Positions 1 to 4,794 of a DNA stretch of 7,908 nt are shown here, piece after piece. Source of the DNA: Campylobacterales bacterium (GTDB taxonomy: Bacteria; Campylobacterota; Campylobacteria; Campylobacterales; QNZT01). Below the pieces are notes generated by a model. The model searched no databases. It saw nothing but the letters and a program-made list of their open reading frames with translations, and was not told the origin of the DNA. How positions within the stretch are numbered: position 1 is the stretch's first letter; every line of letters starts with the position of its first letter. The DNA lies in assembly GCA_027080605.1 (NCBI GenBank), contig JALWRO010000078.1, forward strand, positions 1 to 7,908, in the 5' to 3' direction. A program made the translations under genes and the position numbers.

Positions 1-69
1 CTCCGCGAAGGCAGGGAGAAGAAAAAAGTGCGGCAAGATCAGCGTTATAAAAACAAAAATCTTCATCAT
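1..69 (-). CDS. Exported protein, N-terminal fragment (possibly MltD-like transglycosylase)
   Basis: Only the first 23 codons lie in the window; the gene runs off the left edge. Two adjacent ATG codons (67-69 and 64-66) can start it. The encoded segment is a classic Sec signal peptide: a Lys after the initiator Met, a hydrophobic stretch rich in Phe, Ile and Leu, and a final Ala-Phe-Ala before Glu, which fits signal peptidase I cleavage. The product is therefore periplasmic or secreted. An AAGGAA ribosome-binding sequence lies at 81-86, a slightly long 11 nt before the first ATG. Nothing of the mature protein is visible, so the family cannot be read from the sequence. In Helicobacter the gene following tatD is, as I recall, an MltD/DniR-type membrane-bound lytic transglycosylase; that synteny is the only reason for the suggestion. 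Confidence 0.6.
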   Translation of the reverse strand, partial: MMKIFVFITLILPHFFLLPAFAE

Positions 70-88
70 ATGCAATGAAATTCCTTAG

Positions 89-113
89 AAAAGCAACATA
101 TTGTGTTGCTTTT
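89..113 (-). terminator. Hairpin after tatD, weak intrinsic terminator
   Basis: AAAAGCAACA (89-98) pairs perfectly with TGTTGCTTTT (104-113) around a 5-nt loop. Read on the minus strand, downstream of tatD, the stem ends in TTTT followed by CTAAGG, so there is only a short U-tract. It could end tatD transcription. Its 3' side almost touches the AAGGAA ribosome-binding sequence of the next gene (81-86), so it could instead affect expression of that gene. I see nothing else definite in the 86-bp gap; a TACAAT-like -10 candidate near 128-133 is not strong enough to list. Confidence 0.5.
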
Positions 114-155
114 GACAATTGTGGAGATTGTAGTTAAAGAGTACTTATATCCTAT

Positions 156-935
156 TTAAAAAAATCTATTAAAAAGTTTTTGTGTGTTTGCAAGTACGAT
201 CTCTTCGAGTTCGGCGCGTTCCATTTGCAGGATATCCGCCATCTTCTCCGCTACCAATGTAGTGTAGAACGGTTCGTTGCGTTCCCCTCTGTGCGGATGG
301 GGTGTCAGGTAGGGGGCGTCGGTTTCGATGAGCAGTTTCTCTTTGGGAATTTGCGGGAGAATTTCCACCAGTTTTTTGGCATTTTTAAAGGTGATAACAC
401 CGCCGATACCGTAGTAAAAACCGTGCCGGTCGAGTTCGAGCAGTATGGGGCTTGCGTTGTAGCAGTGCAGTACCCCGCCGACTTCGCGGGCATTCTCTTC
501 TATCAGTATATCGAGACTGTCTCTGGAGGCATCGCGAATATGGATAATCAACGGTTTGCCGTATTTTTTTGCCAGTGCGATCTGCTCTTTGAAAATCGTT
601 TTTTGTGCCGCTTTGTCCGCCGCTTTTGCCTCCGCGTCATCCGGCAGCCGGTAGTAGTCGAGTCCGCACTCTCCGACGGCAATACATTTTGGATGGGTGA
701 TATGCTTTTCAAGAAAAGAGAGGTCAAAATCCTCTTTGTCGTACGGGTGCACCCCGACGGCGAAGTAGATATTGTCATATTTTTCGGCAATTTCGACGGC
801 TCTGGGGAGTTCTGCCGGATCTGCGCCGGGGATGATCATGCCCTTTACGTCTGCATCAAACGCCCGCTGAATCACTTCGTCGAGATCTTTTTCAAAACGT
901 TTGTCGTTCAGATGGCAGTGGGTATCGATGATCAT
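156..935 (-). CDS. tatD: TatD family metal-dependent DNase
   Basis: A 259-residue TatD-family hydrolase, a cytoplasmic TIM-barrel metalloenzyme; characterised members are Mg-dependent 3'-5' DNases linked to DNA repair and quality control. The metal ligands are all present: H6 and H8 in the N-terminal THCHL, E89 in GECGLDYY, H132 in IIHIRDA, H157 in LHCYN and D206 in ETDAPYLTP, followed by HRGERNEP near 215-222. Length matches the family (about 255-265). The ATG at 933-935 gives the canonical MIIDTHCH opening and has AAAGGA about 7 nt upstream, which decides the start. It has a 200-bp upstream gap with a large palindrome, so it is probably transcribed on its own or together with the downstream secreted-protein gene. 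The exact member (TatD versus YcfH/YjjV type) cannot be settled from sequence reading; the family call is firm. Confidence 0.96.
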   Translation of the reverse strand: MIIDTHCHLNDKRFEKDLDEVIQRAFDADVKGMIIPGADPAELPRAVEIAEKYDNIYFAVGVHPYDKEDFDLSFLEKHITHPKCIAVGECGLDYYRLPDDAEAKAADKAAQKTIFKEQIALAKKYGKPLIIHIRDASRDSLDILIEENAREVGGVLHCYNASPILLELDRHGFYYGIGGVITFKNAKKLVEILPQIPKEKLLIETDAPYLTPHPHRGERNEPFYTTLVAEKMADILQMERAELEEIVLANTQKLFNRFF

Positions 936-971
936 GAAAATCCTTTATTCAGAGGTGTCTGTCAATGCCAA

Positions 972-1061
972 TAAGTTAAGATATTTTTTCGGAAGTGAGA
1001 CTTTAGTCTTACCAAACAGAGGTGTAGCTAAAGCAACACTTCCTAAAAATCTTTTAACTTA
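972..1061. repeat. Imperfect 90-bp palindrome (MITE-like or structured leader)
   Basis: The left arm 972-997 (TAAGTTAA...GGAAGTG) and the reverse complement of the right arm 1037-1061 (TAAGTTAA...GGAAGTG) match over about 25-26 bp with one 1-nt gap and a few mismatches; the inner 7 bp GGAAGTG/CACTTCC and the outer 8 bp TAAGTTAA are exact. Inside, CTTTAG (1001-1006) pairs with CTAAAG (1028-1033), and ACC (1011-1013) could pair with GGT (1021-1023), so the whole block can fold as one long interrupted hairpin on either strand. It lies between dodecin and tatD, probably in the tatD leader. Neither side has a U-tract suited to an intrinsic terminator. It looks like a small dispersed palindromic element or structured RNA; I cannot tell which. 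Confidence 0.6.
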
Positions 1062-1111
1062 ATTGTAAAAAGCGTATTGTAATATGTGTGCAGTAATGAA
1101 ATGCTGAGAAA

Positions 1112-1131
1112 GGGGAGTGATCATGCTCCCC
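1112..1131 (-). terminator. GC-rich hairpin after dodecin gene, probable terminator
   Basis: GGGGAG (1112-1117) pairs with CTCCCC (1126-1131) around an 8-nt loop that adds two G-T wobble pairs. It begins 6 nt after the dodecin stop codon. On the minus strand it is followed by TTTCTC, a weak U-tract. Position and stem strength suggest the end of the dodecin transcript. Confidence 0.6.
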
Positions 1132-1137
1132 GAAAGT

Positions 1138-1341
1138 TTATTCGATGACGAATGAGATTTTTGCGGTAATGCGGTATTTGACGATTTTATTGTCAACCAC
1201 TTTGGCGCTTTTCTCTTTGATATAGATAGACTTGATGTTTTTGATCGATTTGGATGCTTCTGTAATGGCGTTTTGCGCGGCATCTTCCCAGCTTTTTCCG
1301 GATTGGGCAAGTACCTCGATTACTTTAACGACTTTTGACAT
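1138..1341 (-). CDS. Dodecin family protein
   Basis: A 67-residue protein with the dodecin fold pattern: an N-terminal strand (KVVKVIEVLA), a helix starting SWEDAAQNAITEA (about 17-29) with a conserved SIKNI end, then two strands around VDNKIVKYRI and a final KISFVIE. Dodecins form hollow dodecamers that bind flavins or related ligands in the cytoplasm. Length fits the family (66-71). I chose the ATG at 1339-1341 rather than the in-frame ATG at 1357-1359, because a perfect AAGGAG (1348-1353) lies 6 nt before it and would otherwise fall inside the coding region, and because the shorter form gives the usual family N-terminus. By my manual alignment to actinobacterial and Thermus dodecins, the flavin-stacking Trp is replaced by Ser38 and the flavin-contacting Gln by Arg57, so classical flavin binding is doubtful. 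It has its own promoter and terminator and is monocistronic. Confidence 0.9.
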   Translation of the reverse strand: MSKVVKVIEVLAQSGKSWEDAAQNAITEASKSIKNIKSIYIKEKSAKVVDNKIVKYRITAKISFVIE

Positions 1342-1347
1342 AGCAGA

Positions 1348-1353
1348 CTCCTT
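1348..1353 (-). promoter_or_regulatory. Shine-Dalgarno deciding the dodecin start
   Basis: Reads AAGGAG on the minus strand, 6 nt upstream of the ATG at 1339-1341. It rules against the upstream in-frame ATG at 1357-1359, which would be followed rather than preceded by this site. Confidence 0.85.
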
Positions 1354-1372
1354 CTTCATGAATTTGTATTTT

Positions 1373-1401
1373 ATTATACCATAAAGAGGTAGCGATGTCG
1401 G
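1373..1401 (-). promoter_or_regulatory. Sigma-70 type promoter of the dodecin gene
   Basis: On the minus strand a perfect TATAAT (1373-1378) is preceded, after exactly 17 nt, by CCGACA (1396-1401), which matches 4 of 6 positions of TTGACA. Predicted transcription would begin near 1366, leaving a short leader of about 25 nt with the AAGGAG site. The promoter sits in the 75-bp gap after recN, so the dodecin gene can be expressed apart from nadK-recN. I see no hairpin between recN and this promoter, so read-through from recN is also possible. Confidence 0.75.
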
Positions 1402-1416
1402 CTGTTTTTGGTTAAT

Positions 1417-2949
1417 TTACGCTTTTTCCAGCAGGCTCTTTGCAAAATTGACTGCCTCATCGGTGATCTCTTCTGCACTGATCATACGGGAGAGCTCTTT
1501 GACACGCCCTTCATGATCGAGTCTGGTTACACTGCTCTCCTCTTTCTCTTTATGTACCAGAAAGTGAATATCCGCCGAGGAAGAGAGTTGCGGCTGGTGG
1601 CTGATGGCAAAAATCTGGTAGTTTCGGGAGAGTTGTTTTAGTACCGTGGCGATACTCATGGACTCTTTACCGCTGACGTTTGCATCGATCTCATCGAGGA
1701 TCAAAATGCCGCCCTTCGCCTGGACAAATTCACTCGAAGCAGCCAGCAGTGCAAGCCGCAGCCTGTTCAATTCACCGGCACTGATTTTTTTCAAATCCGC
1801 CGTTTTGAGCTGGACATGCACTGTATCTTTGCCGCTTTCACTCAGCGTTGCCGGGTGCATCGTAAACGTGACTTTTTCAAGATAGAGCAGCCCCAGATAG
1901 TACTCGACCCGCTCCTGAAGGATTTGCAGCGCTTTGGCTCTTTTCTGCGTCAGTTTCTCTGCCAGGGTGTCGATCTCCTGCTGCAGTTTTGCCTGCTCTT
2001 TTTCAAGCTGCTCTTTCTCAAACGAGAGGTTTTCATAGTGTTGTAACTCTTCACGTTTCTTTTCGAGATAGACAAGCGCTTCTTCGATAGAGCCGTGTTT
2101 GCGTTTCAGCGAGGAGAGCTGTTCAATGCGGTCGAGCAGGTACTCGATATCTATATCCGCCAGCTCTTCGAGCCTGCCGTGTGCCTCTTCGAAAATCGCT
2201 TCCAGCTGGGTGACGGCGTCGTCGAAAAAGGTACTGTCTGTCTCCAGAAGTTGTAGTGCCTCGGAGACTTTGGGTGTGTGGTGGAAAATCTGCGATGCCG
2301 CTTCGATGCTCTGTTCGATCTTCTCTTTTCTGGAGAGCTCTTTTTTCTGCTGCATCAGTGTTTCATATTCATCGACGGTGGGTGCGATCTTCTCTATTTT
2401 ATCGATCTCAAATGCCGTAAACTCTTTAAGCTCCTGCACTTTTTGCTCCTCTTCGAGGATGGTCTGCAGTGCTGCCGTACTCTTTTTATAGCGTTGGTAG
2501 GTTTCATGAAATGATTTCAGTGTCTTAGGATAATTTTTGTCGAAAGTTTCAGCGATAGCATCGAGCAGTGCGAGCAGATTCTCATTTTCAAATTCGGTAA
2601 ATTCCCGCAGGGAGAGGTAGTTAATGAATCCTTTGGAAATCGCTTTGATATTTTTCTTCGATACTTGCTGATTATTGATGAAATAACGGGCGGCTTTCTC
2701 TTTGGTCAGACGGAATATATTGGGAGAATCCTCTTCGATACCGTAACTGTCGAGATCGAGTTTTTGCTCCACCGTCGCTTCGATATATTTGGCGTCGCAC
2801 TCTTTGAGACCGAAAAGTGACAGAAACGCTTCCATCAAAATCGACTTTCCGGCACCGCTTTCTCCGGTAAAAACAACAAAGTTTTGGTCAAATTCCAGGG
2901 TAACTTCCCGGAAACTGAGATGGTTTTTGAGATAAAATCGTTCAATCAA
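1417..2949 (-). CDS. recN: DNA repair protein RecN (SMC-like ATPase)
   Basis: A 510-residue SMC-like ATPase acting in double-strand break repair. Walker A is GESGAGKS at 29-36, inside the usual N-terminal opening in which a strand-forming ELEF-like segment precedes VFTG. The ABC signature is KISAGELNRLRLALL at 388-402, Walker B GGILILDEID at 413-422, and the H-loop ISHQPQ at 449-454. Between them, roughly 150-345, lie long Glu/Lys/Leu-rich helices typical of the RecN coiled coil, with a region near 220-290 as the likely turn. The protein is somewhat shorter than the E. coli form (about 550), as expected for this lineage. The start is a TTG at 2947-2949: no ATG is available in frame near the conserved N-terminus, and this TTG overlaps the nadK TGA stop (2946-2948), giving a TTGA overlap that suggests translational coupling. 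The nadK-recN pair is a widely conserved neighbourhood. Confidence 0.96.
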   Translation of the reverse strand: MIERFYLKNHLSFREVTLEFDQNFVVFTGESGAGKSILMEAFLSLFGLKECDAKYIEATVEQKLDLDSYGIEEDSPNIFRLTKEKAARYFINNQQVSKKNIKAISKGFINYLSLREFTEFENENLLALLDAIAETFDKNYPKTLKSFHETYQRYKKSTAALQTILEEEQKVQELKEFTAFEIDKIEKIAPTVDEYETLMQQKKELSRKEKIEQSIEAASQIFHHTPKVSEALQLLETDSTFFDDAVTQLEAIFEEAHGRLEELADIDIEYLLDRIEQLSSLKRKHGSIEEALVYLEKKREELQHYENLSFEKEQLEKEQAKLQQEIDTLAEKLTQKRAKALQILQERVEYYLGLLYLEKVTFTMHPATLSESGKDTVHVQLKTADLKKISAGELNRLRLALLAASSEFVQAKGGILILDEIDANVSGKESMSIATVLKQLSRNYQIFAISHQPQLSSSADIHFLVHKEKEESSVTRLDHEGRVKELSRMISAEEITDEAVNFAKSLLEKA

Positions 2950-3845
2950 TGGTGGCTGCCCCAGTGTAGTTTTTGTTTGAGTACATCAAAATAGTTGCGC
3001 TCCATCCGGTGGATCATGCGCACCCCTTTGGATGCGATTTTGATGCAGATCGCATCGAAAAATTTGAGATTGTAGATATCCTGACCGTCCACGACGATGA
3101 TCGTCTCGTCTTCACTCTCAAACGAAATCTCGAAATCTGCCGGGAGTACCAGCGGACGCTCCGTCAGAGAGTGCGGACAGATCGGTGTAACGATGATTGC
3201 TTCCGTCAGAGGATAGACGATCGGTCCTCCGGCAGAGAGGTTGTATGCTGTCGAACCTGTCGGTGTGGAGACGATGACCCCGTCGCCGTAGTAGCGATTG
3301 AGATGTTTTTTTGCCATATGTGACTCATGTGACGTGACATAGGCGTCGACGTTGACCATCCCCTCTATTGAAGGGCGTGAGAGTACGATGTCGTTAAATG
3401 CAATCAGTGATTTGTCGTTGATCTTCGAAATCAGGGTTACGTCGAGCACCATACGATGGTCGATGCGGTATTTCCCCTCAAATATTTTGTCGACAAACTC
3501 TTCGATCTCGTCGAGTTTGATATCTGTCAGAAAACCGAGATTTCCGGCGTTAATACCCAAAATGGGTTTGTTGTAACGATAACTTCTGCGACTGAGTGAG
3601 AGGAGGGTGCCGTCACCGCCGACAGAGATGAGAATGTCGCTTTTTTCGAACATCTCCTCATCCGGTATTCCGGTCACACCCAGTTGTTCCGCACTTTTCG
3701 CTTCGACCAGCAGAGAAACACCGTGTTTGTGTAAAGCATTTTTCAAAATTTCATAATACTTTTTCAATTGCGGTGAATCGGGACGTACAACAAGTCCTGC
3801 TGTCTGGAGACGAGTGATTTTTTCATGGCTTTCGAGAAGATGCAT
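2946..3845 (-). CDS. nadK: NAD kinase
   Basis: A 299-residue ATP-dependent NAD kinase, the cytoplasmic enzyme that makes NADP from NAD. The catalytic GGDGT motif is at 76-80 (Asp78), followed by NAGNLGFLTD at 99-108, an ND pair at 151-152, the Gly-rich YGDGVIVSTPTGSTAYN block at 186-202 with GGPIVYP after it, the PHSLTERPLVLP block at 224-235, and DGQ at 253-255. The C-terminus ends in the LHWG tail often seen in this lineage. The first 15 or so residues extend beyond the core fold, which starts at about GLVVRPDS. The ATG at 3843-3845 is the only sensible start, but it has no clear ribosome-binding sequence. The gene overlaps recN by 4 nt. Upstream, 78 nt containing a 44-bp palindrome separate it from the unknown membrane-anchored gene; it may be co-transcribed with that gene or have its own promoter (a TAAAAT at 3852-3857 is a weak candidate). 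Confidence 0.96.
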   Translation of the reverse strand: MHLLESHEKITRLQTAGLVVRPDSPQLKKYYEILKNALHKHGVSLLVEAKSAEQLGVTGIPDEEMFEKSDILISVGGDGTLLSLSRRSYRYNKPILGINAGNLGFLTDIKLDEIEEFVDKIFEGKYRIDHRMVLDVTLISKINDKSLIAFNDIVLSRPSIEGMVNVDAYVTSHESHMAKKHLNRYYGDGVIVSTPTGSTAYNLSAGGPIVYPLTEAIIVTPICPHSLTERPLVLPADFEISFESEDETIIVVDGQDIYNLKFFDAICIKIASKGVRMIHRMERNYFDVLKQKLHWGSHH

Positions 3846-3871
3846 GGGTTTATTTTACTGTTATTTTGATT

Positions 3872-3915
3872 AAGGGCACCTCTAAAAACCCTGTACGGAT
3901 CTCAGAGGTGCCTTT
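3872..3915. repeat. 44-bp imperfect palindrome between unknown gene and nadK
   Basis: GGCACCTCT (3875-3883) and AGAGGTGCC (3904-3912) are exact inverted copies. Counting the flanks, the arms 3872-3891 and 3896-3915 match at 15 of 20 positions around a 4-nt centre (TGTA). It starts 9 nt after the stop of the unknown gene, where a terminator would be expected, but on the minus strand it is followed by CTTAATC rather than a U-run, so it is a poor intrinsic terminator. The outward-facing ends resemble paired terminal inverted repeats of a small insertion-sequence derivative, although I cannot find a target duplication. Confidence 0.6.
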
Positions 3916-3923
3916 GATCCCTG

Positions 3924-4397
3924 TTAACGCAGGCGATTTATCCAGTCCCAGATGAGTTTGTTATGCTGCATCATCTGATCGATCTCTTTTGCAGGGAGAT
4001 GAAAGTCGTTTTGCATCTTTTTCCGAAATGCCTCTTTTTCCCGTCTGGTACGGATGACGGAGGAGAGCGGGAGATTCAGTGTAATAGCACTTTTGGGATA
4101 GTAGGGGTTGATTTCAAGTAAAATCGCCTCAAATTTGTCGAAGGTCATATATTCCGGGATCGAAGGCGTTTTGGAGTCATATAAAATATCCTCATCCGAA
4201 CCATCGGTATAGGTTGCCGCCGGATTCGGGTCTTCAGAAGCGTGGTTTTCTGCCGATTCTTCAATCATCTCAAGGGTAGGTGCCTGTTGCATGACAGTTT
4301 CAGGCTGCCTCTGAGACGGAACGCTATTGCCGCCGGAAGTAAAGATATAGCTGAAAAAAGCGACAATCAAAATAAGTAAAAATATAAACATCTTCAT
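3924..4397 (-). CDS. Unknown membrane-anchored protein
   Basis: A 157-residue protein whose family I do not recognise. Residues 3-19 form a very hydrophobic segment after a single Lys (MKMFIFLLILIVAFFSYIF), with no signal-peptidase or lipobox pattern, so it is probably an uncleaved N-terminal membrane anchor with the rest in the periplasm. Residues 22-80 are a low-complexity, acidic, Pro/Ser/Glu-rich linker. Residues 82-157 look like a small folded domain with predicted helices (FDKFEAILLEINPYYP, REKEAFRKKMQNDF, AKEIDQMMQHNKLIWDWINRL). The ATG at 4395-4397 and another at 4389-4391 are both possible; neither has a visible Shine-Dalgarno sequence. It is transcribed away from the lipoprotein gene and towards nadK-recN. 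It is likely real because of the anchor-linker-domain layout and the divergent promoter region, but the function is unknown. Confidence 0.75.
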   Translation of the reverse strand: MKMFIFLLILIVAFFSYIFTSGGNSVPSQRQPETVMQQAPTLEMIEESAENHASEDPNPAATYTDGSDEDILYDSKTPSIPEYMTFDKFEAILLEINPYYPKSAITLNLPLSSVIRTRREKEAFRKKMQNDFHLPAKEIDQMMQHNKLIWDWINRLR

Positions 4398-4401
4398 AGT
4401 A

Positions 4402-4434
4402 AAGATTGTAACTAATTTTAAATTTAAGATTGTA
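4402..4434 (-). promoter_or_regulatory. Direct repeat AAGATTGTA, candidate promoter or operator
   Basis: AAGATTGTA occurs at 4402-4410 and again at 4426-4434, a 24-bp spacing. Read on the minus strand, each contains TACAAT, a -10-like hexamer for the unknown membrane-anchored gene. If the proximal copy is the -10 box, transcription would begin within a few bases of the ATG, giving a leaderless or nearly leaderless mRNA, which would fit the missing ribosome-binding site. The repeats could instead bind a regulator. Confidence 0.35.
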
Positions 4435-4461
4435 TAAGTCCCGAAACTTTCAGCATTTCAT

Positions 4462-4480
4462 TATAATTGTGGAGTATAAT
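4462..4480 (+). promoter_or_regulatory. Promoter of the lipoprotein gene, two TATAAT boxes
   Basis: Two perfect TATAAT hexamers occur at 4462-4467 and 4475-4480. The second is better placed, giving a predicted start near 4487 and a leader of about 26 nt. There is no good -35 hexamer, but the upstream DNA is T/A-rich (runs around 4410-4430 and 4447-4460), as is usual for the main sigma factor in Campylobacterota. Confidence 0.7.
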
Positions 4481-4512
4481 ACGTTTCATAATATTTAAAA
4501 AAAGGATTCAAG

Positions 4513-4734
4513 ATGAATAAAATTATTTTAACTATCGCGTCACTGGCTGCACTGGCAATGCTGAGTGGCTGTGCGGAAAAAAGAAGCTGCTGCAACCCTA
4601 AACCTGCACCGGCTCCTGCACCTGTCGTTCAGGCACCAGCACCTGCACCGGCTCCTGTCGTAGCAGCACCTGCACCGGTAGTAGAAGAGCCTGCACCGGT
4701 TGTTGTAGACGAAAAAACAAGAGCAGTACAGTAA
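4513..4734 (+). CDS. Small Pro/Ala/Val-rich lipoprotein
   Basis: A 73-residue protein with a type II signal peptide: Lys3, a hydrophobic stretch, then the lipobox LSGC with lipidated Cys20. The mature part starts AEKRSCC and continues, from about residue 30, as a Pro-Ala-Pro/Val-Val low-complexity tail ending in a charged DEKTRAVQ. It is probably an abundant membrane-tethered spacer-like lipoprotein; no enzymatic domain can fit. Two further Cys (25, 26) follow the lipid anchor closely. At DNA level CCTGCACCGG occurs four times (4603, 4642, 4669, 4690), so the tail is a degenerate repeat that could vary in length between strains. The ATG has AAGGA 6 nt upstream (4502-4506), a strong promoter-like region, and a strong terminator right after the stop. 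It is the only plus-strand gene in the window and stands alone. I do not recognise the family. Confidence 0.85.
   Translation: MNKIILTIASLAALAMLSGCAEKRSCCNPKPAPAPAPVVQAPAPAPAPVVAAPAPVVEEPAPVVVDEKTRAVQ
4603..4699 (+). repeat. Degenerate repeats coding for the PAP/VV tail
   Basis: The decamer CCTGCACCGG is found at 4603-4612, 4642-4651, 4669-4678 and 4690-4699; the first two copies continue identically as CTCCTG. Spacing between copies is 39, 27 and 21 nt, always a multiple of three, so changes in copy number would keep the reading frame. Confidence 0.7.
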
Positions 4735-4749
4735 TCTGTTGACGCCCTT

Positions 4750-4794
4750 TTCATGAAGAGGTTTTGTACCTCTTCATGAACTATTTTCTTTTTA
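4750..4794 (+). terminator. Intrinsic terminator of the lipoprotein gene
   Basis: A perfect 13-bp stem (4750-4762 with 4768-4780, TTCATGAAGAGGT/ACCTCTTCATGAA) around a 5-nt loop is followed on the plus strand by CTATTTTCTTTTT (4781-4793). The T-tract overlaps the last codons of trmA, whose stop (TAG, 4781-4783) abuts the stem. On the minus strand the stem is followed by AAAAGGG, so it is not a good terminator for trmA by U-tract rules, though the convergent hairpin may still act in both directions. Confidence 0.9.

Noticed and set aside
112..117. TTGACA on the plus strand as a -35 box
   Set aside because: The position 17 nt downstream has no -10-like hexamer and no plus-strand gene follows.
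960..965. TTGACA on the minus strand before tatD as a -35 box
   Set aside because: The matching -10 position would fall on the tatD ribosome-binding site and start codon.
180..974. A 264-codon open frame on the plus strand across tatD
   Set aside because: It is exactly antisense to tatD, which has all catalytic residues; the antisense protein has no recognisable motif or ribosome-binding site.
991..1043. A tRNA-like shape: 7-bp closing stem GGAAGTG/CACTTCC with inner stems
   Set aside because: It is only 53 nt long, with no T-arm consensus and no recognisable anticodon arm; the pairing continues outward for another 18 or so bp, which fits a palindrome.
1342..1359. N-terminal extension of dodecin from the ATG at 1357-1359
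   Set aside because: It would put the AAGGAG ribosome-binding site inside the gene and add six residues not typical of the family.
4750..4780. The lipoprotein terminator as an equally good terminator for trmA
   Set aside because: On the minus strand the stem is followed by AAAAGGG, not a U-run; any effect on trmA is unproven.
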